A stretch of DNA of 64,000 bases from Pantoea sp. AS-PWVM4 (GTDB taxonomy: Bacteria > Pseudomonadota > Gammaproteobacteria > Enterobacterales > Enterobacteriaceae): NCBI RefSeq assembly GCF_000468095.1, contig NZ_ASZC01000002.1, positions 434,001-498,000 on the forward strand, read 5' to 3'. Positions 53,123 to 61,402 of the stretch are shown here, one piece after another (position 1 is the first letter of the stretch; each line of letters begins with the position of its first letter). The position numbers and the translations under genes were made by a program. The notes under the pieces were generated by a model, which was not told the origin of the DNA, ran no database searches, and saw only the letters and a list, made by a program, of their open reading frames with translations.

Positions 53123-53208
53123 CACAATACCAAAGGCGCTAAAGCATGACGGGTTCATAGCCCAACCCATCTTGATAGCTGCAACTATCCAGCGCCTTTC
53201 ATATTGTG
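53123..53208 (+). ncRNA. Three-way-junction RNA, C4-antisense-like
   Basis: The segment folds as an outer stem CACAAT / ATTGTG, a 3-by-3 internal loop, a perfect 9-bp stem AAAGGCGCT / AGCGCCTTT, and two inner hairpins (GGGTT / AACCC with an 8-base loop; GATAG / CTATC with a CTGCAA loop). This outer-stem-plus-two-hairpins form and the position before the lysis genes resemble C4 antisense RNAs (IsrK type) of lambdoid prophages. Identity as C4 is inference; the structure itself is seen directly. Confidence 0.6.
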
Positions 53209-53325
53209 GCGAATCCACAACAGCATTATCCCTGCGGCTGACGAGCCAGGTTATCAACGCCGATGCGCGGCAGGGTATTAATAACACGCTAATGCAGCGG
53301 GGTAGCGCCCGCACCTTTTTCAGAT

Positions 53326-53349
53326 GCCAGCCATTGAGCTGGCTTTTTT
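53326..53349 (+). terminator. Terminator before the holin gene
   Basis: The stem GCCAGC / GCTGGC with a CATTGA loop is followed by six T. It lies 45 bp before the holin start, so late transcription must read through it. Confidence 0.82.
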
Positions 53350-53393
53350 GTTTTCTGACTACAGACAGCCACCCCAACAAGCGGGAGGTGGAG

Positions 53394-53753
53394 ATGAAGC
53401 GCATGCCGGAAAAAGACGTTGGGTTTTGGGCCAGCCTGATCGCCTGGTTGGTCGCCCACAAAAACGAATCAGGCTATGCCGGTCTGGCGGGCGTTATGGC
53501 GATCCTGAGAGCAACTTACATTGGCAAAGATACATGGCCCCGTCGTCTTCTGGATGCCGCGATGTGTAGCATCTTTGCTTTTTTCCTACAGCCGACGCTA
53601 CAGGTGATCGGCTCAGTATTTAACTGGAACTTCAGCGCTGGTGCGACACAGGTCGCGGCTGTGTTCCTCGGGTTCCTCGGTGTTGACTGGCTCTCGACGA
53701 AGCTGCGCCGGTTAATTGATAAGCGATTTGGAGATGCCAGTGAAAACCAGTAA
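53394..53753 (+). CDS. Holin (lambdoid class)
   Basis: A 119-residue membrane protein with three hydrophobic segments (AGLAGVMAILRATYI, LDAAMCSIFAFFLQPTL, AVFLGFLGVDWL), resembling the phage holin family with the MPEKD start. It times lysis by opening the inner membrane. The ATG at 53394 has GGGAGGTGGAG upstream. The open frame extends far upstream through the RNA region and is not coding there. Confidence 0.88.
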   Translation: MKRMPEKDVGFWASLIAWLVAHKNESGYAGLAGVMAILRATYIGKDTWPRRLLDAAMCSIFAFFLQPTLQVIGSVFNWNFSAGATQVAAVFLGFLGVDWLSTKLRRLIDKRFGDASENQ

Positions 53754-54165
53754 CGCCGGAATGGAATTGATTAAACGCTCCGAGGGTCTGGAGCTGAAGG
53801 CTTACCGTGACAGTGTTGGCGTTCTTACGATTGGCTATGGTCACACTTTCGGTGTGAAGCCTGATGATGTGGTTACACCATTGCAGGCTGAGAAATTCCT
53901 TCGTGATGATCTGTCGGTTGCCGAGTTAACGGTAAACACCAGCGTTAAGGTGAAGATCACGCAGGGCCAGTTTGACGCGATGGTGTCATTCGTATTCAAC
54001 CTGGGCGCTGGCAACTTTGTTAAATCCACCCTGCTGAGAAAGCTCAACGCCGGGGATTACAAAGGTGCTGCGGCTGAGTTTGGGAAGTGGACCTTTGCAG
54101 GCAAAAAAGAGCTTCCCGGATTGGTTCGCCGCCGCGCAGCAGAAAAGGGGATGTTTGAGACATGA
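53734..54165 (+). CDS. Endolysin (GH24 lysozyme)
   Basis: A muramidase of the T4-lysozyme/GH24 type, 143 residues. The catalytic triad is visible in SEGLELKAYRDSVGVLTIGYGHT: Glu, Asp and Thr at the usual spacing. There is no signal-anchor, so it depends on the holin. The start is uncertain: ATG at 53734 touches its GGAG, while GTG at 53740 has better spacing and would shorten it by two residues. Confidence 0.92.
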   Translation: MPVKTSNAGMELIKRSEGLELKAYRDSVGVLTIGYGHTFGVKPDDVVTPLQAEKFLRDDLSVAELTVNTSVKVKITQGQFDAMVSFVFNLGAGNFVKSTLLRKLNAGDYKGAAAEFGKWTFAGKKELPGLVRRRAAEKGMFET

Positions 54166-54617
54166 GCATCATCAACTTCATCAAAAATTATTCTCACTTC
54201 ATCATCATTGGCCTGGTATGTGTCTGCCTGTGGGGACTTAACGCCCGTAACTCACAGCTGTCAGCAACCAATGACCGGCTAGAAAAACTGACTGACAGCA
54301 AAGACAGCCAGATCAACGATCTCCGCTCCAAGAATGACGACCTCGCATCAAGCGTTAATGACCTGGTAAAAGCAGTGAACCAGCAGAACGCCGTGATGAG
54401 CGAGGTAGCAGAACAGCGCGCCGTTACCGCAGAGCAGAATAGGAAATTACAGAATGAAATTAAGCGCTATCTCGCAGCGGATAAATGCGCTGCTGCTCCT
54501 GTTGACAGTCGCGCTGTTGAGCGGTTGCGGGACGCGGCAAAGTCAGCCAGTGGTGGAGTACCGGACAATCAGCCAGCCCCGGTTAAACCTGCCAGCGGAA
54601 CTGACAAGCCCGATTGA
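54162..54617 (+). CDS. Inner-membrane spanin Rz
   Basis: A 151-residue i-spanin with an N-terminal membrane helix (FIIIGLVCVCLWGL) and a long coiled-coil periplasmic domain (LSATNDRLEKLTDSKDSQIN). Rz joins Rz1 to fuse the inner and outer membranes in the last step of lysis. It overlaps the endolysin stop by 4 bp and encloses the Rz1 start. Confidence 0.92.
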   Translation: MSIINFIKNYSHFIIIGLVCVCLWGLNARNSQLSATNDRLEKLTDSKDSQINDLRSKNDDLASSVNDLVKAVNQQNAVMSEVAEQRAVTAEQNRKLQNEIKRYLAADKCAAAPVDSRAVERLRDAAKSASGGVPDNQPAPVKPASGTDKPD

Positions 54618-54747
54618 AGCTCCCGAGCCAAAACCTGGCCTTTTGTATGGCGACAGCGTTGAACTAAACGCGTTGCTTTATGGCGTTGTGAAGCAATGCA
54701 ACATCGACCGGGCTGGTATCCGCAAGATAGAGGCAGGGCAAAAATGA
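54454..54747 (+). CDS. Outer-membrane spanin Rz1
   Basis: A 97-residue o-spanin lipoprotein with signal LLLLLTVALLSGC (lipobox LSGC) and a Pro-rich mature domain (PRLNLPAELTSPIEAPEPKP). It starts inside Rz in another frame and extends 130 bp past the Rz end, longer than lambda Rz1. Confidence 0.92.
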   Translation: MKLSAISQRINALLLLLTVALLSGCGTRQSQPVVEYRTISQPRLNLPAELTSPIEAPEPKPGLLYGDSVELNALLYGVVKQCNIDRAGIRKIEAGQK

Positions 54748-54962
54748 AAATCCTCGAATGGCTTAAAAGCCAGTTCACTAAACCCAAAGAAGAGAAAAGC
54801 GAAATGCCTGATGAAAATGAAGTAGCACAGACTGAGCAACCGGCAGTAACTGACAACACCGATGTGGTCCTGGCAAAACTCAAAGAGCTGGTGGTAGCTG
54901 CTGGCGATAAGGCGCATACGGTGATTGATGACCTGATCGCCGTGGTGAAAAAGCTGGTGTAG
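54744..54962 (+). CDS. Small acidic phage protein
   Basis: A 72-residue protein of unknown function: amphipathic start MKILEWLKSQF, a Lys/Glu/Pro linker, and a C-terminal helix (VVLAKLKELVVAAGDKAHTV). It overlaps the Rz1 stop by 4 bp. No signal is seen. Confidence 0.7.
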   Translation: MKILEWLKSQFTKPKEEKSEMPDENEVAQTEQPAVTDNTDVVLAKLKELVVAAGDKAHTVIDDLIAVVKKLV

Positions 54963-55002
54963 TCATCACAAGGCGCATTCTTGCGAGTGCGTCTGATGAT
55001 GT

Positions 55003-55031
55003 AAAAAAAGCCCCCTGGACAGAAGGGGGCT
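55003..55031 (-). terminator. Minus-strand terminator after the AriR-like gene
   Basis: On the minus strand AGCCCCC / GGGGGCT with a 9-base loop is followed by TTTTTTT. It lies 67 bp past the AriR-like stop. Confidence 0.78.
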
Positions 55032-55097
55032 AACCAATTGAGGGAAGGGATCGAAATTCCGTTTTATATTTACGGATAAATTATAGTACACAGGAAC

Positions 55098-55355
55098 TCA
55101 GTTGATGGTGTCATCCGGGGTTAGTTGGACGACCATCTCAAGAGCTTGACGATAGACATCAAGCTTTATCACATCTTTTTCGGCCTCAAGCTTTTCAAGT
55201 AAGGAATGGATGATGTCTTTGTTGCCAACAACCGCCTTACGAGAGGATAAATCCTGATAAATCTCTACTAACACAGCTTTCTCGCTTACGAATTGTGAAT
55301 CCATACTTTGTAAGTAAACTGAGAGCTGAGATTGCATCGGTGTTATCTGGTCCAT
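55098..55355 (-). CDS. AriR/YmgB-family biofilm/acid-resistance regulator (moron)
   Basis: An 85-residue protein resembling E. coli AriR (YmgB): the C-terminal part SEKAVLVEIYQDLSSRKAVV, NKDIIHSLLEKLEAEKDVIK and the ending LEMVVQLTPDD align well with AriR. AriR is a small dimeric protein affecting biofilm formation and acid resistance. It is on the minus strand, opposed to late genes, with its own terminator and GAGG 6 bp before the ATG. That makes it a lysogenic-conversion gene expressed from the prophage. Confidence 0.82.
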   Translation of the reverse strand: MDQITPMQSQLSVYLQSMDSQFVSEKAVLVEIYQDLSSRKAVVGNKDIIHSLLEKLEAEKDVIKLDVYRQALEMVVQLTPDDTIN

Positions 55356-55447
55356 CTTAAGCCTCAAGTGTGTGGCTGCTTAAAGAAGCATACCGCGCTG
55401 TGGGAATAGTAAGTTTAGCTGTGTATCTGTTAGTCGTTCAAAAAATA

Positions 55448-55484
55448 GCCTCTGAAGGTGAAAATCCGCAACACCTTCAGAGGC
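55448..55484 (-). terminator. Perfect 13-bp inverted repeat in the AriR-like gene leader
   Basis: Arms GCCTCTGAAGGTG / CACCTTCAGAGGC are perfect around 11 bases. On the minus strand it is followed by TATTTTTT, so it reads as an intrinsic terminator about 90 bp upstream of the AriR-like start. It could be an attenuator or end a short upstream RNA. The remaining gap (55485-55772) shows no gene. Confidence 0.6.
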
Positions 55485-55772
55485 GATGCAAAGCACCATT
55501 CGTTCAAGGAACTCATTAACACCTGAAAAACTTATGCAATAAATAAATTTTTGTACAATTTTTTTTGATCATTGTGTGTGGTCATATGAGTTGAGAGCAA
55601 ACTGATTCAGTGTATTAAGAAGAATCTACCGGCAAGGGATAACGGTTAGCCATTCTGCGAAGCTGGAGAAAACACTTGAGGGTACTCTCATAACTGGATT
55701 GCTCGGTCAGCTAAGTACAAATTAATCAGCTATGCTTTTTATTAAACCCAACAGAAAGCTTATGAGCTGATT

Positions 55773-56096
55773 TTGAAGAATATTGATATAAATTTTTTCG
55801 CCATTGAAATCAAAAAATTAGCTGCTGAGCATCAATCGGGCAAAGCTCTTAAAGAAGTGAAAGCAGATGTGGATGGATTAATCCAGTCAATCAGAGAAAT
55901 TATTGGCCCTGATAAGGAAGTCCAGATTGAGAAATGGTCATTTCTGCTCGACGCGTTAGAGGGGTACCGGAATAGCAGAGCTGACCCAGCCTGGAGCATA
56001 GTGATATCGCATGCAGTTAGGAGGATAAAAAGTCGCAGAAGAAGTGCGGAGTTCAGTAGAAGGCGGTTTGTTAAAAATCAACAATTCACTGATTAG
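55773..56096 (+). CDS. Hypothetical phage protein
   Basis: A 107-residue protein of unknown function with a TTG start. It begins MKNIDINFFAIEIKKLAAEH, is acidic to residue 70, then strongly basic at the C-terminus (RRIKSRRRSAEFSRRRF). The SD is weak, and expression is uncertain. A terminator follows at 56131. Confidence 0.5.
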   Translation: MKNIDINFFAIEIKKLAAEHQSGKALKEVKADVDGLIQSIREIIGPDKEVQIEKWSFLLDALEGYRNSRADPAWSIVISHAVRRIKSRRRSAEFSRRRFVKNQQFTD

Positions 56097-56130
56097 TGCA
56101 TCTCCACTCAAATATACATACCAGCGTACT

Positions 56131-56156
56131 AACCGCCCAAGTGGCGGTTTTATTTT
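56131..56156 (+). terminator. Terminator before 56272 gene
   Basis: The stem AACCGCC / GGCGGTT with a CAAGT loop is followed by TTATTTT. Confidence 0.78.
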
Positions 56157-56271
56157 GTGCTGAAAACTGCATTCACTGAGTTCACTTTTCAGCATAAACA
56201 CAATGAATCATCGGCTGGTATTCTCACCATTGCCGAGGGTTACATTCATCTGACCAGCAGGAAATACTGAA

Positions 56272-56574
56272 ATGAAACATACGCCGCTTAAAGATGTCAT
56301 GCAGCAACTTCAAATCGTCATCGTCGATGGTGGGTTTGAGTTGCACAATGCAGCCGGGACAGCATTTTATGATAGCTGGGGGTGTCGCGGTGAAGTTCAT
56401 GGTATTCCCGAATATTTCCCGGTGTTGTTAAGCGTTAGTGGTCCCATAAATCCAGTCTCAGAAGAGAGTAAGGACACCACCAAATGCAATTCTCTATACA
56501 GAGCAGTGAATGATCTCATCACTGAGAAAATCAAGAATGAGATACGTCCTGGCGGATTGCTTCACAAACAATAA
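56272..56574 (+). CDS. Hypothetical phage protein
   Basis: A 100-residue protein, unrecognised. It begins MKHTPLKDVMQQLQIVIVDG with AGGAAA upstream of the ATG. It is followed at once by a strong terminator, so it looks like a separate small unit between the lysis and packaging genes. Confidence 0.62.
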   Translation: MKHTPLKDVMQQLQIVIVDGGFELHNAAGTAFYDSWGCRGEVHGIPEYFPVLLSVSGPINPVSEESKDTTKCNSLYRAVNDLITEKIKNEIRPGGLLHKQ

Positions 56575-56597
56575 CCACTCTTCGGGGTGGTTTTTTT
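56575..56597 (+). terminator. Terminator after 56272 gene
   Basis: The stem CCACTC / GGGTGG with a TTCG tetraloop is followed by seven T, beginning right after the stop codon. Confidence 0.88.
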
Positions 56598-56610
56598 ATT
56601 GGAGGCTGCA

Positions 56611-56961
56611 ATGCCTGCGCTGATTCCTCGTGCCTGCCGCAAGCGCGGCTGTCCCACTACAACGACTGACCGTTCGGGTTATTGTGAGAAGCACCGGCAC
56701 GAAGGCTGGCAACAGCATCAGCAGGGCAAGAGCCGCCATGAGCGTGGCTATGGCAGTCAGTGGGACATCAGACGCGCTCGCATTCTGAAGCGTGATAATC
56801 AACTATGTCAGAGCTGCCTGCGGAATGGCCGCGCTGCTGAAGCTAAGACCGTCGATCACATCTTAGCCAAAGCACATGGGGGAACCGATGATGATTCAAA
56901 CCTCGAAAGCCTGTGCTGGCCCTGCCATCGCGGCAAAACGTCACGCGAACGGCTCAAATGA
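56611..56961 (+). CDS. HNH endonuclease (packaging module)
   Basis: A 116-residue HNH nuclease: CRKRGCP and CEKHRH near the N-terminus, CQSCLRNGRAAEAKTVDHIL with the HNH His, and CWPCHRGKTSRERLK. In HK97-like phages this nuclease lies directly before terS and stimulates terminase cutting at cos. GGAGG stands before the ATG at 56611. Confidence 0.92.
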   Translation: MPALIPRACRKRGCPTTTTDRSGYCEKHRHEGWQQHQQGKSRHERGYGSQWDIRRARILKRDNQLCQSCLRNGRAAEAKTVDHILAKAHGGTDDDSNLESLCWPCHRGKTSRERLK

Positions 56962-56984
56962 TATCGATTCTAAATTGTATCTGT

Positions 56985-57110
56985 GGCGGGGAGGGGCGGG
57001 TTAAATCTCTGGAGCTTTTCGCGCTCAGGACCGCCGCCTAGGTTTTTTTCGCACCGCCGCAGGTTAGAAAACTTTTTTTGGGGTCCCCCAATGAGTGATT
57101 AATAGGAGTT
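56985..57110. other. Probable cos region
   Basis: The 156-base gap between the HNH gene and terS is G/C-block rich (GGCGGGGAGGGGCGGG, later GACCGCCGCC and GCACCGCCGC) with T-runs, and no gene. Cos sites of HK97-type phages lie exactly here. Exact cosN was not determined. Confidence 0.45.
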
Positions 57111-57117
57111 TTCGATT

Positions 57118-57591
57118 ATGTCAGGACCGCCGAAGACCCCGACACGCCTGGCTCTGGTGAAGGGGAACCCATCGAAAAGGCCCATCAACAAAAATGAGCC
57201 GAAACCACCTTCTGGGGTGCCCCCAACTCCGAAGCATTTCAGTAAGCAGGAAAAATACTGGTTCAAACGGTTGGGTGAAGAACTCGACTGCATGGGAGTG
57301 ATTACAACGCTTGATGGTATGGCGCTGGAATTGCTGATAGGCGCTTACGTTGAGTGGCGTACTCACCGTGATTTCCTTGATGAAGAAGGCGAGACGTACA
57401 CCACCAAAACAGCCCTGGGTGACACGCTTGTTAAGGCGCATCCTCGTGTCGCGATGATGGCTGATGCCTGGAAGCGCTTGCGCGGAATGATGTCAGAGTT
57501 TGGTATGACGCCAGCCTCACGCAGCAAAGTAAGTTCTGGCGATGCTGGTGAAGTGGACCCACTGGAAGAGTTTCTTAAAAAGCGCAAATGA
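57118..57591 (+). CDS. terS: Terminase small subunit (P27/HK97 type)
   Basis: A 157-residue TerS that recognises cos DNA. Pattern: MSGPPKTPTRLALVKGNPSK, a Pro-rich stretch, then helices (LDCMGVITTLDGMALELLIG and VEWRTHRDF) and FGMTPASRSKV at the end. It is full length, with AGGAG 10 bp before the ATG and terL starting 3 bp after its stop. Confidence 0.92.
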   Translation: MSGPPKTPTRLALVKGNPSKRPINKNEPKPPSGVPPTPKHFSKQEKYWFKRLGEELDCMGVITTLDGMALELLIGAYVEWRTHRDFLDEEGETYTTKTALGDTLVKAHPRVAMMADAWKRLRGMMSEFGMTPASRSKVSSGDAGEVDPLEEFLKKRK

Positions 57592-57594
57592 TGA

Positions 57595-59325
57595 ATGGCA
57601 ACTGTTCAGGCTGGTATTCAGTACGCCGAGCGCGTGCTGTCTGGCGAGATTGTTGCTGGCGAACTGGTGCGTCTGGCGTGCCAGCGGTTTCTCAATGATT
57701 TAGAGCATGGGCCGGAACGCGGTATCTACTTCAGTGAGGACCGCGCCCAGCATATTCTCGACTTTTATAACTTTGTTCCCCATGTTAAAGGGGCGCTTGC
57801 GGGTAAGCCAATTGAGCTTATGCCCTGGCACATTTTTATCCTGATAAATCTGTTTGGTTTCATCATTCCCTTGGTGGACGAGAACACAGGCAAACAGGTA
57901 TCAGATGACGACGGTGATCCTGTCATGGTTCGCCGTTTTCGCACCGCTTATAACGAAGTGGCGCGTAAAAATGCCAAATCAACGGTTTCATCGGGCATTG
58001 GTCTCTATATGACTGGTGCTGATGGTGAGGGTGGAGCGGAAGTCTATTCCGCAGCAACAACCCGAGACCAGGCGCGCATCGTGTTTGATGATGCCAAAAA
58101 CATGATTAAGAAAGCGCCCCGCACTCTGGGTCGTCTCTTTGGTCACGTAAAGCTGAATATTCACCAGGAGAGGACGGCATCAAAGTTTGAGCCGCTTTCC
58201 AGCGATGCAAATAACCTGGACGGTCTTAACATTCACTGCGGGATAGTCGATGAGCTGCATGCTCACCGCACCCGCGATGTATGGGACGTGCTTGAAACGG
58301 CGACCGGTGCCCGTCTTCAGTCACTGTTGTTTGCCATCACAACGGCGGGAACCAACAAAGAGGGTATTTGCTTCGAGCAGCGCGATTACGCCATCAAAGT
58401 GCTTCGCGGCGTGGTGGATGACGACACCTATTTCGCCGTTATTTATACGCTTGATGAAGATGATGATCCTTTTGATGAATCTAACTGGCCGAAAGCTAAC
58501 CCCGGCTTAGGAGTCTGCAAACGCTGGGATGATATGCGCCGTCTGGCAAAAAAGGCGAAAGAACAGATAGCAGCGCGCCCCAACTTTTTTACCAAACACC
58601 TGAATATCTGGGTCACTGCTGAAAGTGCCTGGATGGACATGGACCGCTGGGAAACATGCGAAGGTCTGGCACCGGATGAACAACTCAGTAACTGGCCCCT
58701 ATGGGTTGGTATCGATCTTTCCAACAAGATTGATATCTGCGCGGCGGCCAAAACGTGGCTTTCTCCTGACGGGCATACCCACTCGAAATACAAATTCTGG
58801 ATACCTGAAGGCCGCCTGATCACCGCACCCAAACACATCGCGGAGCTTTATCAGAAGTGGTCTGATGCCGGGCATCTTGAACTGACTGACGGTGATGTGA
58901 TCGACCATGCCTATATCAAAGCAGAGGTCGAAGCCTGGGTGAAGGGTGAACAGTTGCGGGAAATAGCATTCGACCCGTGGAGCGCAACACAATTCAGCCT
59001 GGCGCTGGCCGAAGAAGGTTTGCCGCTGGTAGAGGTGGCTCAGACGGTAAAAAACCTGTCGGAGTCCATGAAGTCTGTCCAGGCCGAAATTTACGGTAGT
59101 AAGTTTCACCATGACGGCAACCCCGTTATGCGGTGGATGATGTCAAACGTCACGGTCAAACCTGACAAAAATGACAATATTTTCCCGAATAAATCCACAC
59201 CCGAAAATAAAATCGATGGCCCGGTTGCGTTATTTACCGCGAAAAGTCGCCTGTTGGTGAATGGCGGTGAGCAACCGGAAAGCCTGTCTGAACGTCTGGA
59301 AAGTTACGGCGTCCGCTCACTTTAA
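57595..59325 (+). CDS. terL: Terminase large subunit
   Basis: A 576-residue ATPase-nuclease motor that packages DNA and cuts cos ends. A Walker-A-like motif (EVARKNAKST), Walker B with catalytic Glu (GIVDELHAH), the coupling motif ITTAGT, and the RNase-H-type nuclease Asp in VGIDLSNKID plus FDPWSATQ are visible. It is full length and colinear with HK97 gp2-type TerL. Confidence 0.95.
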   Translation: MATVQAGIQYAERVLSGEIVAGELVRLACQRFLNDLEHGPERGIYFSEDRAQHILDFYNFVPHVKGALAGKPIELMPWHIFILINLFGFIIPLVDENTGKQVSDDDGDPVMVRRFRTAYNEVARKNAKSTVSSGIGLYMTGADGEGGAEVYSAATTRDQARIVFDDAKNMIKKAPRTLGRLFGHVKLNIHQERTASKFEPLSSDANNLDGLNIHCGIVDELHAHRTRDVWDVLETATGARLQSLLFAITTAGTNKEGICFEQRDYAIKVLRGVVDDDTYFAVIYTLDEDDDPFDESNWPKANPGLGVCKRWDDMRRLAKKAKEQIAARPNFFTKHLNIWVTAESAWMDMDRWETCEGLAPDEQLSNWPLWVGIDLSNKIDICAAAKTWLSPDGHTHSKYKFWIPEGRLITAPKHIAELYQKWSDAGHLELTDGDVIDHAYIKAEVEAWVKGEQLREIAFDPWSATQFSLALAEEGLPLVEVAQTVKNLSESMKSVQAEIYGSKFHHDGNPVMRWMMSNVTVKPDKNDNIFPNKSTPENKIDGPVALFTAKSRLLVNGGEQPESLSERLESYGVRSL

Positions 59326-59334
59326 GAGGCAACT

Positions 59335-59520
59335 ATGTTTCTGTTTATCCTCGCTCCGATTATCGGAATGATCGGGGCTGCTCTGATTGCATTCGGTGCC
59401 TGGCAGATATATGAACCGGCAGGTTTTATTACTGCTGGCGCGCTTTGCCTTTTCTGGTCATGGGCGGTATCGAAATACCTTTCAATTCCGCGAAAAACTG
59501 TTGGTGGGGGTGATGATTAA
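59335..59520 (+). CDS. Small two-helix membrane protein between terL and portal
   Basis: A 61-residue protein with two hydrophobic helices ([34 protein letters not shown]). A small protein in this slot is common in HK97-like head modules; its role is unknown. Its stop overlaps the portal start by one base. Confidence 0.75.
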   Translation: MFLFILAPIIGMIGAALIAFGAWQIYEPAGFITAGALCLFWSWAVSKYLSIPRKTVGGGDD

Positions 59521-60749
59521 TGTTTTTCCCCGGTATGTTCAGAAAAAACAGCACCCCGGTAACAACACCCGCTGAGCTGGCTGAAGCGGTGGGGATGTCA
59601 TACGACACCTATACCGGTAAGCGGGTCAGCAGCCAGAAAGCCATGCGGCTGACGGCTGTTTTTGGCTGCGTCAGGGTGCTGGCGGAGTCGGTTGGTATGC
59701 TCCCCTGCAACCTTTACAAAATAACAGGCAATGCAAAGCAAAAAGCAGCATCAGAGCGCCTCTCTAAAGTGCTTTCGATGAAACCTAATGACTACATGAC
59801 CCCACAGGAATTCTGGGAGTTGGTGATCGTCTGCCTCTGTCTGCGCGGAAATTTCTACGCATACAAGGTGAAAGCGCTCGGTGAGGTCGTTGAGCTTCTT
59901 CCAATCGACCCCGGATGTGTTGCACCGAAATTAAACAGCCAGTGGCAACCGGTTTATCAGGTGACTTTTCCTGATGGCTCTACAGATGTGTTGGGGCAGG
60001 ATGATATCTGGCATGTCCGCACGCTGACGCTCGACGGTCTTGTTGGGCTGAATCCCATAGCCTATGCGAGGGAGGCGATTTCACTGGGGCTGGCGACTGA
60101 AGAGCATGGAGCACGGCTATTCAGCAATGGTGCGGTCACTTCCGGGGTATTGCGAACGGATCAGACACTGACAGATGCGGCTTACGGCAGGCTGAAGAAG
60201 GATTTTGAGGACCGGCATCTGGGGTTAAGCAACGCGCACAGGCCGATGATTCTGGAAATGGGCCTCGACTGGAAATCAATGGGGCTTGATAACGAAGACA
60301 GTCAGTTTCTTGAAACGCGAAAGTTTCAGCTTGAGGAAATCTGTCGTTTATTTCGCGTCCCGATGCACCTGGTGCAGAACACGGACAGAGCAACCTTCAG
60401 CAATATCGAAAGTCTCGGTATTGGCTTTATTAATTATTCTCTCGTCCCTTATCTCACGCGAATTGAGCAGCGAATTAACATCGGTTTGGTCAGAGAGAGT
60501 AAACAGGGAGCCTTTTACGCCAAATTTAATGCCGGTGCGCTGTTGCGCGGGGATATGAAATCCCGATTTGAAGCCTATTCGACGGGCATTAACTGGGGCA
60601 TCTATTCACCGAATGACTGTCGTGAGCTGGAAGATTTAAACCCACGGCAGGGCGGTGATGTTTATCTCACCCCCATGAACATGACAACGAAACCATCTGA
60701 TGGCGGTTCATCAGCAAAACAGGAGGAACCGGGCAATGGCGATGAATAA
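59520..60749 (+). CDS. Portal protein (HK97 family)
   Basis: A 409-residue portal forming the dodecameric DNA gate of the head. Family features include AVFGCVRVLAESVGMLPCNLY near the N-terminus, RGNFYAYKV, and the stretch EEICRLFRVPMHLVQNTDRATF. Its 3' end overlaps the protease gene by 14 bp. Confidence 0.95.
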   Translation: MFFPGMFRKNSTPVTTPAELAEAVGMSYDTYTGKRVSSQKAMRLTAVFGCVRVLAESVGMLPCNLYKITGNAKQKAASERLSKVLSMKPNDYMTPQEFWELVIVCLCLRGNFYAYKVKALGEVVELLPIDPGCVAPKLNSQWQPVYQVTFPDGSTDVLGQDDIWHVRTLTLDGLVGLNPIAYAREAISLGLATEEHGARLFSNGAVTSGVLRTDQTLTDAAYGRLKKDFEDRHLGLSNAHRPMILEMGLDWKSMGLDNEDSQFLETRKFQLEEICRLFRVPMHLVQNTDRATFSNIESLGIGFINYSLVPYLTRIEQRINIGLVRESKQGAFYAKFNAGALLRGDMKSRFEAYSTGINWGIYSPNDCRELEDLNPRQGGDVYLTPMNMTTKPSDGGSSAKQEEPGNGDE

Positions 60750-61389
60750 ACAGCGGATGGATATCCCGCTGAAACTGAAATCTGTCAGTGATGGCGGAGA
60801 GTTTGAGGGGTATGGCTCAGTTTTTGGCGTTAAAGACAGCTATGACGATGTCGTTGTGCCTGGTGCTTTCGCCGCTTCACTCCAGATGTGGAAGGAAAAA
60901 AATTCGATGCCTGCCATGCTCTGGCAACATCAGATGGATGAGCCAATCGGCATCTATACGGAAATGAAAGAGGACGAAGTTGGCCTGTATGTAAAAGGGC
61001 GACTTCTAATCGATGATGACCCTCTCGCCAGACGCGCACATGCACATATGAAGGCCGGTTCTTTAACCGGCCTTTCTATTGGCTACATGCTTAAAGACTG
61101 GGAATACGACCGGACCAAAGAGGTTTTTCTCCTGAAAGAAATCGACCTCTGGGAGGTCAGCCCGGTCACGTTCCCGTCAAATGATGAGGCGCGAATCAGT
61201 GATGTAAAAAGCGCCTTTGCACGGGGTGAAACCCCGTCACAGAAGAGTATTGAAAGAGTCCTGCGCGATGTCGGACTTTCCCGCACCCAGGCCAAAGCAT
61301 TCATGGCCGGGGGCTATGGCGCACTGTCTCAGCGTGATGCTGGTGGCGTGAATGCCGCACTGGATGCATTGAAAAACATTAATTTTTAG
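60736..61389 (+). CDS. Prohead protease (HK97 family, S78)
   Basis: A 217-residue maturation protease that removes the capsid delta domain. The catalytic His (MLWQHQMDEPIG) and Ser (AGSLTGLSIGY) are visible, and the start MDIPLKLKSVSDGGEFEGYGSVF is typical. ATG at 60736 has AGGAGG 9 bp upstream; ATG 60742 is an alternative. Confidence 0.94.
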   Translation: MAMNKQRMDIPLKLKSVSDGGEFEGYGSVFGVKDSYDDVVVPGAFAASLQMWKEKNSMPAMLWQHQMDEPIGIYTEMKEDEVGLYVKGRLLIDDDPLARRAHAHMKAGSLTGLSIGYMLKDWEYDRTKEVFLLKEIDLWEVSPVTFPSNDEARISDVKSAFARGETPSQKSIERVLRDVGLSRTQAKAFMAGGYGALSQRDAGGVNAALDALKNINF

Positions 61390-61402
61390 TCAGGAGTGAA
61401 TC

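Noticed and set aside
53037-53393. Long N-terminal extension of the holin frame
   Set aside because: It crosses two terminators and the structured RNA; the holin motif and ribosome-binding site begin at 53394.
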